NCBI RefSeq assembly: GCF_004795035.1
Contig: NZ_SSBK01000016.1
Location: 1 to 64,000 of the forward strand
Direction: 5' to 3'
Length of the DNA stretch: 64,000 nucleotides
DNA from: Streptomyces sp. A0958
GTDB taxonomy: Bacteria > Actinomycetota > Actinomycetes > Streptomycetales > Streptomycetaceae
The notes below the pieces were generated by a model. The model worked only from the letters and a program-made list of their open reading frames with translations, searched no databases and had not been told where the DNA came from. Below, one piece after another: positions 47,316 through 56,743 of the stretch. Both the position numbers and the translations under genes were made by a program. Position 1 is the stretch's first letter; every line of letters begins with the position of its first letter.

Positions 47316-48505
47316 GGTGTGCCCGCCAGCGCGGCGAAGGCGGCCTCGTGGGCCCGGCGGCGGGCGGTGTCCTGTGCGAACACCTCGCGGGCCACCTCCG
47401 CCAGGGTCCGGGCCGGGGCGTGCAGATCGAGGCGGCTGGCCTCGGCCACCGTTGCCGTCCAGTCGGCGGGGACGGCCCGCTCGCCGTGCAGGGCGCCCGC
47501 GAGCGCGCCGCTCATGGTGGCGATCGAGTCGCAGTCGCGCCCGTAGTTGACCGAACCGAGCACCGCCCGCCTGTAGTCCCCGCCGGCGACGAGCAGCATG
47601 CCGAGCGCGACGGGAAGTTCCTCGATGGCGTGCAGCCGTGACGGGCGGCGGGCGCCGAGCGAGGGGGCGCGGTAGTCGGGGCCGACGGTGTCGAAGGGGG
47701 CGACGGCCTCCCGCAGCGGGCCGAGCGCCGGTTCGAAGTCCTGGTAGCGGGCGGCGGTTTCGCAGACGGCCTCGATGGCGGCCCGGGTGCCGTCCTTGGC
47801 CAGCGACAGGCAGGTCTCCACGACCGTGGCGGGCGTCGCCCAGGGCGCGCAGGCCGCGGCGACGGCCGCCGCGAAGACGCCCGCCGCCTCCCTGCCGTAA
47901 CTGGCCTGATGGGCGCCCGCCACATCGAGCGCCTCGGCGTACGCGGCGTGCGGATGGGCGGCGTTCACCAGGCCGACCGGCGCCATGTACATCGCCGCCC
48001 CGCAGTTGACGATGTTTCCGCAGCCCGCCTCGCGCGGGTCGACGTGCCCGTAGTGCAGCCGGGCGACGATCCACTTCTCGGCGAGGAAGACCCGCTGGAG
48101 CGGCAGCGCCTCGGCCTCCAGCTCCGGAATCCAGCGCGGCCGGCCGATCAGCTCCGGTACGAGGTGGTCGGCCACTGCGTACGCGTCGAGATGGCCGCGC
48201 ACCTTCCCGTACACCCGCACCAGCGCATGGGTCATCAATGTGTCGTCGGTGACGTGGCCATCCCCCTTGTGGTACGGGGCGATCGGGCGGGCGGTGCGCC
48301 AGTCGTCGCCGTCCCACGGGCCGACGACACCGGTGACCCGGCCGCCGTGGCGCGCGACGATCTGCTCCGGGGGGCGGCCCTCGACCGGGCCGCCGAGCGC
48401 GTCGCCGACCGCGGCGCCGACGAGGGCGCCCGCGATCCGTTCATCGAGCGTGGGTGTCGTGGGGGACGCGGGCGTCGCGGGCGCCAGGGGCACTGTGGAT
48501 GTCAT
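47312..48505 (-). CDS. ADP-ribosylglycohydrolase-family protein B
   Basis: A 397-residue protein with a complete dinuclear-magnesium site: GAAVGDALGGPVEG at the N-terminus, GHVTDDTLMTHAL in the middle and NYGRDCDSIATMSGALAGALHG at the C-terminus. Of the four paralogues, this and protein D look fully active. Its start lies 65 bases inside the end of the protein C gene; no later in-frame start would keep the fold. Confidence 0.92.
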   Translation of the reverse strand: MTSTVPLAPATPASPTTPTLDERIAGALVGAAVGDALGGPVEGRPPEQIVARHGGRVTGVVGPWDGDDWRTARPIAPYHKGDGHVTDDTLMTHALVRVYGKVRGHLDAYAVADHLVPELIGRPRWIPELEAEALPLQRVFLAEKWIVARLHYGHVDPREAGCGNIVNCGAAMYMAPVGLVNAAHPHAAYAEALDVAGAHQASYGREAAGVFAAAVAAACAPWATPATVVETCLSLAKDGTRAAIEAVCETAARYQDFEPALGPLREAVAPFDTVGPDYRAPSLGARRPSRLHAIEELPVALGMLLVAGGDYRRAVLGSVNYGRDCDSIATMSGALAGALHGERAVPADWTATVAEASRLDLHAPARTLAEVAREVFAQDTARRRAHEAAFAALAGTP

Positions 48506-49649
48506 GTCCGAATTGTCCACCCGCGAGTGCCGGTTCCGTGTCTGCCAGCAGCCCGGCGAGTTCGATCAGATCCGTGTCCGCGAGACGGGGCAGCGCGCAC
48601 CCGGCCAGCGTCCGGCACGCCTCGCGCCAGCCGTCGGGCACGGAGCCGAGCGACCCCAGCGCGCCGGTCAGCGCCCCGGCCAGGGCGGGCGCCGAGTCCG
48701 CGACCCGGGACAGGCAGGCCGCGGCGGGCACCGCCTGCGCGAGGTCGCCCCGGGCCGCGGTGGCCAGCGCCAGGGCGACCGGGACGGTCTCGGCGGCGGC
48801 GATCCCGTAGCTGTAGACGTGGTCCACGATCTGGTGCTCCAACACGGGGACCAGGGCGAACGCACCGGCCCGCTCACCGGCGAACTCCCGGGCGATCCGG
48901 ACCGCGTGGGCCGCGTTGCGGGCGATCTCGGTGCCGTCGGGGAGCTGGGCGAGCGCGGCGTTCACCGCGGTGTCGACATCCGCCCCACCCAGCGCCTCGG
49001 CACTCGCGGCGGCCATGGCCCGCGCCCCGTGCACCCCGTCGCCGTCCTGCGTGTAGCGCGCGTCGAACTCCGCGAGGCCGGCCGCCGCGACCGGGTCCCC
49101 GGGGTGTACGACGGCGAGCACGGCCGCCCGTACGCACGCCGCGTCGTCGAAGTAGTGCGGGTTGTCGTGGCCGGTGGCGGGCGGGCGGAGTCCGGCGGCG
49201 AGGTTGCCGAGTCCGGCGCGTACCGAGATCCGGGCGCGCAGCGGCAGCACCGCCGACTCGACCTCGGGCGCCCGGGCGGCGGCAGCGGCGACCTCGGCGG
49301 CCAGGGCGTTCCAGGCGCTGTCCACGGCGGCCCGCATCCGGCGGCCCGGGTCGAGGCCGCCCCAGGGGCCGGTGGCCGAGGCGAGCACGGTCCCCGCCGC
49401 GAACGCCGCCCATTCGGCGTCGTCGGACGGGCCGAGCCGCAGCGGCTCGGGCGGCTGGTTGAGCGCGATGGGCACGGGCAGCGTGGTCGTCGCGTTCTGC
49501 TCGGCGAAGGTGTCCAGTTCGCGGGTCAGGCGCCGGGTCCACTCCGGCATCCGGGCCGCCCGGTGCCGCGCGGCCGGCCACCCCGCCGCGTCCCCTGCGG
49601 CCAGCCCGATCAGCAGCCCCTCGATCCGGGCCCGCCGCACGCCGCTCAC
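48441..49649 (-). CDS. ADP-ribosylglycohydrolase-family protein C, partly degenerate
   Basis: A 402-residue protein. The N-terminus LLIGLAAGDAAGWPA keeps GD. The TDDT motif appears as PSDDAEWAAF. In the C-terminal motif the first aspartate is replaced (SRVADSAPALAGALTGA instead of RDxDS). It may bind but not cleave its ligand, or use an altered site. The last 25 residues (from GGQFGHD) are encoded in the overlap with gene B. GTG start overlaps the gene D stop. Confidence 0.88.
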   Translation of the reverse strand: MSGVRRARIEGLLIGLAAGDAAGWPAARHRAARMPEWTRRLTRELDTFAEQNATTTLPVPIALNQPPEPLRLGPSDDAEWAAFAAGTVLASATGPWGGLDPGRRMRAAVDSAWNALAAEVAAAAARAPEVESAVLPLRARISVRAGLGNLAAGLRPPATGHDNPHYFDDAACVRAAVLAVVHPGDPVAAAGLAEFDARYTQDGDGVHGARAMAAASAEALGGADVDTAVNAALAQLPDGTEIARNAAHAVRIAREFAGERAGAFALVPVLEHQIVDHVYSYGIAAAETVPVALALATAARGDLAQAVPAAACLSRVADSAPALAGALTGALGSLGSVPDGWREACRTLAGCALPRLADTDLIELAGLLADTEPALAGGQFGHDIHSAPGARDARVPHDTHAR

Positions 49650-50758
49650 CGCCGCACCGCCGGGGCGTCCGGCCGCTGGGGGCCCTCGCCGCCCGTCTCT
49701 CTTCGCGCCCCGTCCGGCGCGAGCAGATCCGCGATGTCCAGGACGTGGTAGCCGCGCATCGAGGGCAGGCAGCTCCCGCGCACCGGGCCGATCGCGTCCG
49801 CCCAGACGCGCGGGACGGCCGACGCCCCGTGCAGCGCCCCGGCGAGCGCCCCCGCCACCGCGGCCGTCGTATCGGCGTCCCGGCCCATGTTGACCGCCGT
49901 CAGCACCGCCGTACGGAAGTCGCCGCGCGCCGCCGCGAACGCGCCGAACGCCAGGCCCACCGCCTCCGGCGCCAGGTCCGTCCACGGGTAGCCGCCGACC
50001 ACCACCGCCGAGCGCACCGCGCGTTCCCCGGTGAGCCGGTCGGGGTACGGGCGCCGCGCCGCCGCCACCGCGCGGCGCAGCGAGCGGGCCGTCCAGGAGT
50101 CCATGGGGACGACGGAGAGCGCGGCGGCGATCACGGAGGTGACCCCGGCCCCGGTCATCGCGGCCGCCACCCCGGCGGCCACCGCCTGGCCGCCGTAGAT
50201 GCCCTCGCCCTCGTGGCTGACCCGGCCGTCGACCGCCACCAGTCGGGCCGCCTCGGCGGGGCGCCCGGCCGCGAAGACGCCGAAGGGCGCGGCCCGCATC
50301 GCCAGGCCGTCGCTCCAGGCGTGCCGGTGCTGGGCGGAGATGGGGGCGGCCAGGCCCCGGCGCAGGTTCTCCAGCGTGCCGCGCTCGCTGAACCCGGCGC
50401 CCCGGAACGGCCCCTCGTCCAGGTCCGCGATCCACAGCCGCCAGGCCCGCTCCACGTGGGTGACGGTGAGCGCCGAACCGTGCCGGGCCAGCAGCAGCCC
50501 GGAGAAGATCGCGTACTCGGTGTCGTCGGTGCCCGCCGGGTCGTCGCTGACGAAGCCCTCGATCCGGCCCCAGCGGCGGCGGATCTCGGACGGCCGCATG
50601 TTCTCCGCCGGGGCGCCGAGCGCGTCGCCGACCGCGAGGCCGAGCAGCGCGCCCCTGGCCCGGTCGCCGGGCCCGCCCCGGTCCGGGTCGGCCGGAGACC
50701 GGGCCGTCCGTGTGCCGCCCGCCCGCGGTGCCGTCGGATTTCCTGCGACCGTCTCCAT
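49646..50758 (-). CDS. ADP-ribosylglycohydrolase-family protein D
   Basis: A 370-residue protein, first gene of the operon. All metal motifs are intact: GLAVGDALGAPAENM, AGTDDTEYAIFSG, and NMGRDADTTAAVAGALAGALHG. ATG 50758 follows AAGGG at a spacing of eight. It is divergent from the VIT1-like gene; the 270 bases between them must carry both promoters. It probably removes ribose or ADP-ribose from an unknown substrate. Confidence 0.92.
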   Translation of the reverse strand: METVAGNPTAPRAGGTRTARSPADPDRGGPGDRARGALLGLAVGDALGAPAENMRPSEIRRRWGRIEGFVSDDPAGTDDTEYAIFSGLLLARHGSALTVTHVERAWRLWIADLDEGPFRGAGFSERGTLENLRRGLAAPISAQHRHAWSDGLAMRAAPFGVFAAGRPAEAARLVAVDGRVSHEGEGIYGGQAVAAGVAAAMTGAGVTSVIAAALSVVPMDSWTARSLRRAVAAARRPYPDRLTGERAVRSAVVVGGYPWTDLAPEAVGLAFGAFAAARGDFRTAVLTAVNMGRDADTTAAVAGALAGALHGASAVPRVWADAIGPVRGSCLPSMRGYHVLDIADLLAPDGARRETGGEGPQRPDAPAVRR

Positions 50759-51028
50759 CGCGTCGACCCTTCGCTCGTACCGAGCCAGTTCTCGTCCCTG
50801 TGGGATCTGTGCCACGCGGAGCCGGTACGAAGGCCGGTAATCGCCACAAAAGGGCCACTCGGATGAACCCCTCCGGACAGCAAGGCAAGCCGTACCTATC
50901 CGGTTACGCAGGGTGGTAAGTACGGCCTGCCTTGCTGGCGGGGGCCGTTTTTCGTGCGTACTTTCGATGGTGTCGAGCGGGGGCGGAGCGGGTGAATTCC
51001 GGTCCCGGAGAAGGGGAGAGGGACAGCT

Positions 51029-51763
51029 GTGGCCATCATCGAGACCGACGCCGTACTGCACGAGGCGCACCGGGACAACCACACCCACCGTGATGTCAAC
51101 GGCGGCTGGCTGCGTCCCGCGGTCTTCGGTGCGATGGACGGGCTCGTCTCGAACCTGGCCCTGATGACCGGTGTCGCGGGCGGCGCCGTCTCGCACCGCA
51201 CCATCGTGATCACCGGTCTGGCCGGTCTCGCCGCCGGTGCCTTCTCCATGGCGGCCGGCGAGTACACCTCCGTTGCCTCCCAGCGCGAGCTGGTCGAGGC
51301 GGAGCTGGACGTCGAGCGGCGGGAGCTGCGCAAGCACCCCGTGGACGAGGAACGGGAGCTGGCCGAGCTCTACGTGACCCGGGGGGTGGAACCCATGCTC
51401 GCCCGTGAGGTCGCCCGGCAGCTCTCGCGCGACCCGGAGCAGGCGCTCGAAATACACGCCCGCGAGGAGCTGGGCATCGACCCCGGCGACCTGCCCTCCC
51501 CGCTGGTGGCCGCCGTCTCCTCGTTCGGCGCCTTCGCGCTGGGCGCCCTGCTGCCCCTGCTGCCCTACCTGCTCGGCGCGGACACGCTGTGGCCGGCCGT
51601 GCTGCTCGCCCTGGCCGGGCTGTTCGGCTGCGGCGCGGTGGTGGCCCGGGTCACGGCCCGCAGCTGGTGGTTCAGCGGTCTGCGGCAGCTGGCGCTCGGC
51701 GGTGCGGCCGCCGCGATCACCTACGGTCTGGGCTCGCTGTTCGGTGTGGCCGTCGGGGGCTGA
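51029..51763 (+). CDS. VIT1/CCC1-family transporter
   Basis: A 244-residue membrane protein related to vacuolar iron transporters: GAMDGLVSNLALMTGVAGG at the start, SMAAGEYTSVASQRE, then an acidic/helical cytosolic domain (residues 80-160) rich in Glu and Arg, and three C-terminal helices. Such proteins move Fe2+ or Mn2+ out of the cytosol. GTG start after GGGGAGAGGGA. It is single and divergent from the ADP-ribosylglycohydrolase operon. Confidence 0.92.
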   Translation: MAIIETDAVLHEAHRDNHTHRDVNGGWLRPAVFGAMDGLVSNLALMTGVAGGAVSHRTIVITGLAGLAAGAFSMAAGEYTSVASQRELVEAELDVERRELRKHPVDEERELAELYVTRGVEPMLAREVARQLSRDPEQALEIHAREELGIDPGDLPSPLVAAVSSFGAFALGALLPLLPYLLGADTLWPAVLLALAGLFGCGAVVARVTARSWWFSGLRQLALGGAAAAITYGLGSLFGVAVGG

Positions 51764-52156
51764 GGCGGCCCGCGGTCACGCGATCGGCCCGTTTCCCTGT
51801 GTGCCGTCCGTGTGACGTACGTCTTGGTCCGCGCCACTGGGCGGGGCGGCCACACACGTCGTAAAATGAGTCCCTATGCAGGGCTGCACATAAGTAGCCA
51901 TTACCCGGCGGTTTCGCTTTCTCTCCCACCGGGCAAGAGCCGTAGACGCCATAGGCAACGAGGCCTGTGCTCCGCGGGTCCCGGGCGCCGATCCTCCGAC
52001 AGCGACCCCTCCCACCGTCATCGACGGTGTCCGTATGTTGGATCGATCCATCCGCTTTGTGAGAAGCGACCCATCATGTAATCTGCATCAACTTTTCGCA
52101 GAGGGCCAACGTCGTCCCTCGGCAACGCATATGCCACGACGACGACGGGAGAGCCG
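51764..52156 (+). other. 393-bp noncoding region and probable long gltB leader
   Basis: No gene is supported here. A TAAAAT at 51862 is a candidate -10 without a clear -35. If used, the gltB leader would be about 280 nt. Inside are a 7-bp hairpin (52013-52019 with 52023-52029), the palindrome TGGATCGATCCA (52039-52050), and a CGTCGTC/GACGACG pairing just before the ribosome site GGGAGAG. I could not find a GlnR-type box. Confidence 0.5.
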
Positions 52157-55100
52157 ATGCGCACCGACGCCTGGTCGCCCATGGACGGTCGCCCCGCCCC
52201 GCAGGGGATGTACGACCCCCGCAACGAGCACGACGCCTGTGGCGTGGGCTTCGTAGCCACACTGACCGGTGTGCCCGGCCACGAGATGGTCGAGCAGGCG
52301 CTGACCGTCCTGCGCAACCTCGAACACCGCGGCGCCACCGGATCGGAGCCCGACTCCGGTGACGGTGCCGGAATCCTGCTCCAGGTGCCCGACGCCTTCC
52401 TGCGCGCCGAGGCCCCCTTCGCCCTCCCCGACGCCGGTGCCTACGCCGTCGGCATCGCCTTCCTGCCCGCCGACGACTCCACCGCGGCCGTCGCCGCCCT
52501 GGAACGGATCGCCGGCGAGGAGGGCCTGAACGTCCTCGGCTGGCGCCAGGTCCCGGTCACCCCCGGCATCCTCGGCAACGGCGCCCGCGCCACCATGCCC
52601 GAGTTTCGCCAGCTGTTCGTCGCCGGCGGCGCCTCCCGGACGGAGTCCGGGGGAGGCGAGATCACCGGCATCGCCCTGGACCGCAAGGCCTTCGTGCTGC
52701 GCAAGCGCGCGGAGCGCGAGGCCGGGGTCTACTTCCCGTCGCTCTCCGCCCGCACGATCGTCTACAAGGGAATGCTCACCACCGGGCAACTGGAACCCTT
52801 CTTCCCCGACCTCTCCGACCCCCGCTTCGCCACCGCGGTCGCACTGGTCCACTCGCGCTTCTCGACGAACACCTTCCCGAGCTGGCCGCTCGCACACCCG
52901 TACCGTTTCGTCGCGCACAACGGCGAGATCAACACGGTCAAGGGCAACCGCAACTGGATGAAGGCCCGCGAGTCCCAGCTCGCCTCCGGCCTCTTCGGCG
53001 ACGCGCCGCTCGACCGGCTCTTCCCCGTCTGCACCCCCGACGCCTCCGACTCCGCCTCCTTCGACGAGGTCCTGGAGCTGCTCCACCTCGGCGGCCGCTC
53101 GCTGCCGCACTCGGTGCTGATGATGGTCCCCGAGGCGTGGGAGAACCACGACTCCATGGACCCGGCCCGCCGCGCCTTCTACCAGTACCACTCCGCGATG
53201 ATGGAGCCCTGGGACGGCCCGGCCTGCGTCACCTTCACCGACGGCGTCCAGGTCGGCGCGGTCCTCGACCGCAACGGCCTGCGCCCCGGCCGCTACTGGG
53301 TCACCGACGACGGCCTCGTCGTGCTCTCCTCCGAGGTCGGCGTCCTGGACATCGACCCCGCCAAGGTCGTCCGCAAGGGCCGCCTGCAGCCCGGCCGCAT
53401 GTTCCTCGTCGACACCGCCGAGCACCGCATCGTCGAGGACGACGAGATCAAGGCGTCCCTCGCCGCCGAGCACCCCTACCAGGAGTGGCTGGAGACCGGC
53501 GAGATCGAGCTGGAGGACCTCCCCGAGCGGGAGCACATCGTGCACACGCACGCCTCCGTCACCCGCCGCCAGCAGACCTTCGGCTACACCGAGGAAGAGC
53601 TGCGCGTCATCCTCGCCCCGATGGCCCGCACCGCCGGCGAGCCGCTGGGCTCCATGGGCACCGACTCGCCCATCGCCGCGCTCTCGGCCCGCCCCCGGCT
53701 GCTCTTCGACTACTTCACCCAGCTGTTCGCGCAGGTCACCAACCCGCCGCTGGACGCCATCCGCGAGGAGCTGGTCACCTCGCTGCGCTCCACGCTGGGC
53801 CCCTCGGGCAACCTCCTGGAGCCGAACGCCGCCTCCTGCCGCAGCGTCGCGCTGCCCTTCCCGGTGATCGACAACGACGAGCTGGCCAAGCTCATCCACA
53901 TCAACGCCGACGGCGACATGCCGGGCATGAAGGCCGCCACGCTCTCCGGCCTCTACCGGGTGAGCGGCGGCGGCGAGGCGCTGGCCGCGCGGATCGACGA
54001 GATCTGCACCGAGGTCGACGCCGCCATCGAGGACGGCGCCCGCCTGATCGTCCTGTCCGACCGGCACTCCGACGCCGAGCACGCGCCGATCCCCTCGCTG
54101 CTGCTCACCTCGGCCGTCCACCACCACCTCATCCGCACCAAGCAGCGCACCCAGGTGGGCCTGCTGGTCGAGGCCGGTGACGTCCGCGAGGTCCACCACG
54201 TCGCCCTGCTGATCGGCTACGGCGCCGCCGCGGTCAACCCGTACCTGGCCATGGAGTCCGTCGAGGACCTGGTCCGCGCCGGCACCTTCATCGAGGGGAT
54301 CGAGGCCGAGCAGGCCATCCGCAACCTCATCCACGCCCTGGGCAAGGGCGTCCTGAAGGTCATGTCCAAGATGGGCATCTCCACCGTCGCCTCCTACCGG
54401 GGCGCCCAGGTCTTCGAGGCCGTCGGCCTCGACCGGGCCTTCGTCGACCGGTACTTCAACGGCACCGCCACCAAGATCGGCGGCGCCGGGCTCGACGTCA
54501 TCGCCAAGGAGGTCGCCGCCCGGCACACCAAGGGCTACCCCGCCTCCGGCATCTCCGCCTCGCACCGCGCGCTGGAGATCGGCGGCGAGTACCAGTGGCG
54601 CCGCGAGGGCGAGCCGCACCTGTTCGACCCGGAGACCGTCTTCCGCCTCCAGCACGCCACCCGCAACCGCCGGTACGACATCTTCAAGGAGTACACGGAC
54701 CGGGTGAACGAGCAGTCCGAGCGGCTGATGACGCTGCGCGGCCTGTTCGGCTTCACGTCGGACCGCCAGGCGATCGACATCGACGAGGTCGAGTCCGTCG
54801 CGGACATCGTCAAGCGCTTCTCCACCGGCGCCATGTCCTACGGCTCGATCTCCCGCGAGGCGCACGAAACCCTCGCCATCGCCATGAACCAGCTGGGCGG
54901 CAAGTCCAACACCGGCGAGGGCGGCGAGGACGCCGACCGCCTCTACGACCCGGCCCGCCGCTCGTCCATCAAGCAGGTCGCCTCCGGCCGCTTCGGTGTC
55001 ACCAGCGAGTACCTGGTCAACGCGGACGACATCCAGATCAAGATGGCCCAGGGCGCCAAGCCCGGAGAGGGCGGCCAGCTGCCCGGCCACAAGGTCTACC

Positions 55101-56743
55101 CCTGGGTCGCCAAGACCCGGCACTCCACCCCGGGCGTCGGCCTCATCTCCCCGCCGCCGCACCACGACATCTACTCCATCGAGGACCTGGCTCAGCTGAT
55201 CCACGACCTCAAGAACGCCAACCCGGCGGCCCGCATCCACGTGAAGCTGGTCTCCGAGGTCGGCGTCGGCACGGTCGCCGCCGGTGTCTCCAAGGCCCAC
55301 GCGGACGTCGTCCTCATCTCCGGCCACGACGGCGGTACGGGCGCCTCCCCGCTCACCTCGCTCAAGCACGCGGGCGGCCCCTGGGAGCTGGGCCTCGCCG
55401 AGACCCAGCAGACGCTGCTGCTCAACGGCCTGCGCGACCGCATCGTCGTGCAGACCGACGGCCAGCTCAAGACCGGCCGCGACGTCGTCATCGCCGCACT
55501 GCTGGGCGCCGAGGAGTTCGGTTTCGCGACCGCCCCGCTCGTCGTCTCCGGCTGCGTCATGATGCGCGTCTGCCACCTCGACACCTGCCCCGTCGGCATC
55601 GCCACCCAGAACCCGGTCCTGCGGAGTCGCTTCTCCGGCAAGGCCGAGTACGTCGTCAACTTCTTCGAGTTCATCGCCCAGGAGGTCCGCGAACTCCTCG
55701 CCGAACTCGGCTTCCGTACGATCGAGGAGGCCGTCGGCCACGCCGAACTGCTCGACACCGACCGGGCCATCACGCACTGGAAGGCGCAGGGCCTGGACCT
55801 CACACCGCTGTTCCACGTCCCCGAACTGCCCGAAGGCGCGGTCCGGTACCGGAACACCGAGCAGGACCACGGCCTGGCCAGGGCCCTCGACAACGAGCTG
55901 ATCAAGCTCGCCGCCGACGCCATCGAGGCCGACAGCCCCGAGGCCGCCCAGCCGGTCCGCGCGCAGATCGCCGTCCGCAACATCAACCGGACGGTCGGCA
56001 CCATGCTCGGCCACGAGGTGACGAAGAAGTTCGGCGGTGCGGGCCTGCCCGAGGACACCATCGACGTCACCTTCACCGGCTCCGCCGGCCAGTCCTTCGG
56101 CGCCTTCCTGCCGAGCGGCATCACCCTGCGCCTGGAGGGCGACGCCAACGACTACGTCGGCAAGGGCCTGTCCGGCGGCCGCGTCATCGTCCGCCCGGAC
56201 CGCGGCGCCGACCACCTCGCCGAGTACTCCACCATCGCGGGCAACACCATCGCCTACGGCGCCACCGGCGGCGAACTGTTCCTGCGCGGCCGCACCGGCG
56301 AGCGGTTCTGCGTCCGCAACTCCGGCGCCACCGTCGTCTCCGAGGGCGTGGGCGACCACGGCTGCGAGTACATGACCGGCGGCCACGCCGTCGTCCTCGG
56401 CGAGACCGGACGCAACTTCGCGGCCGGCATGTCCGGCGGCGTCGCATACGTCATCGACCTGAACCGCGACAACGTCAACGCCGGCAACCTCGGCGCCGTC
56501 GAGGAGCTCACCGACACCGACGAGCAGTGGCTGCACGACGTCGTGCGCCGCCACCAGGAGGAGACCGGCTCCACCGTCGCAGGGAAGCTCCTCGCCGAGT
56601 GGGACACCGCGGTGGCCCGCTTCAGCAAGATCATCCCGTCCACCTACAAGGCAGTGCTCGCCGCCAAGGACGCCGCTGAGCTCGCCGGTCTCTCCGAGCA
56701 GGAGACCACCGAGAAGATGATGGAGGCGGCGACCAATGGCTGA
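52157..56743 (+). CDS. gltB: Glutamate synthase (NADPH) large subunit
   Basis: A 1528-residue GOGAT alpha subunit that makes glutamate from glutamine and 2-oxoglutarate. The mature N-terminal nucleophile is Cys28 (NEHDACGVGF), implying removal of a 27-residue propeptide. The FMN domain follows, then the 3Fe-4S cysteines Cys1133, Cys1139 and Cys1144 (CVMMRVCHLDTC), then the GXG beta-helix domain. It overlaps gltD by 8 bp. Confidence 0.98.
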   Translation: MRTDAWSPMDGRPAPQGMYDPRNEHDACGVGFVATLTGVPGHEMVEQALTVLRNLEHRGATGSEPDSGDGAGILLQVPDAFLRAEAPFALPDAGAYAVGIAFLPADDSTAAVAALERIAGEEGLNVLGWRQVPVTPGILGNGARATMPEFRQLFVAGGASRTESGGGEITGIALDRKAFVLRKRAEREAGVYFPSLSARTIVYKGMLTTGQLEPFFPDLSDPRFATAVALVHSRFSTNTFPSWPLAHPYRFVAHNGEINTVKGNRNWMKARESQLASGLFGDAPLDRLFPVCTPDASDSASFDEVLELLHLGGRSLPHSVLMMVPEAWENHDSMDPARRAFYQYHSAMMEPWDGPACVTFTDGVQVGAVLDRNGLRPGRYWVTDDGLVVLSSEVGVLDIDPAKVVRKGRLQPGRMFLVDTAEHRIVEDDEIKASLAAEHPYQEWLETGEIELEDLPEREHIVHTHASVTRRQQTFGYTEEELRVILAPMARTAGEPLGSMGTDSPIAALSARPRLLFDYFTQLFAQVTNPPLDAIREELVTSLRSTLGPSGNLLEPNAASCRSVALPFPVIDNDELAKLIHINADGDMPGMKAATLSGLYRVSGGGEALAARIDEICTEVDAAIEDGARLIVLSDRHSDAEHAPIPSLLLTSAVHHHLIRTKQRTQVGLLVEAGDVREVHHVALLIGYGAAAVNPYLAMESVEDLVRAGTFIEGIEAEQAIRNLIHALGKGVLKVMSKMGISTVASYRGAQVFEAVGLDRAFVDRYFNGTATKIGGAGLDVIAKEVAARHTKGYPASGISASHRALEIGGEYQWRREGEPHLFDPETVFRLQHATRNRRYDIFKEYTDRVNEQSERLMTLRGLFGFTSDRQAIDIDEVESVADIVKRFSTGAMSYGSISREAHETLAIAMNQLGGKSNTGEGGEDADRLYDPARRSSIKQVASGRFGVTSEYLVNADDIQIKMAQGAKPGEGGQLPGHKVYPWVAKTRHSTPGVGLISPPPHHDIYSIEDLAQLIHDLKNANPAARIHVKLVSEVGVGTVAAGVSKAHADVVLISGHDGGTGASPLTSLKHAGGPWELGLAETQQTLLLNGLRDRIVVQTDGQLKTGRDVVIAALLGAEEFGFATAPLVVSGCVMMRVCHLDTCPVGIATQNPVLRSRFSGKAEYVVNFFEFIAQEVRELLAELGFRTIEEAVGHAELLDTDRAITHWKAQGLDLTPLFHVPELPEGAVRYRNTEQDHGLARALDNELIKLAADAIEADSPEAAQPVRAQIAVRNINRTVGTMLGHEVTKKFGGAGLPEDTIDVTFTGSAGQSFGAFLPSGITLRLEGDANDYVGKGLSGGRVIVRPDRGADHLAEYSTIAGNTIAYGATGGELFLRGRTGERFCVRNSGATVVSEGVGDHGCEYMTGGHAVVLGETGRNFAAGMSGGVAYVIDLNRDNVNAGNLGAVEELTDTDEQWLHDVVRRHQEETGSTVAGKLLAEWDTAVARFSKIIPSTYKAVLAAKDAAELAGLSEQETTEKMMEAATNG

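Noticed and set aside
51776..52051. A 91-codon minus-strand frame upstream of gltB
   Set aside because: No ribosome site, no family resemblance and no coding-like pattern; the region reads as noncoding leader.
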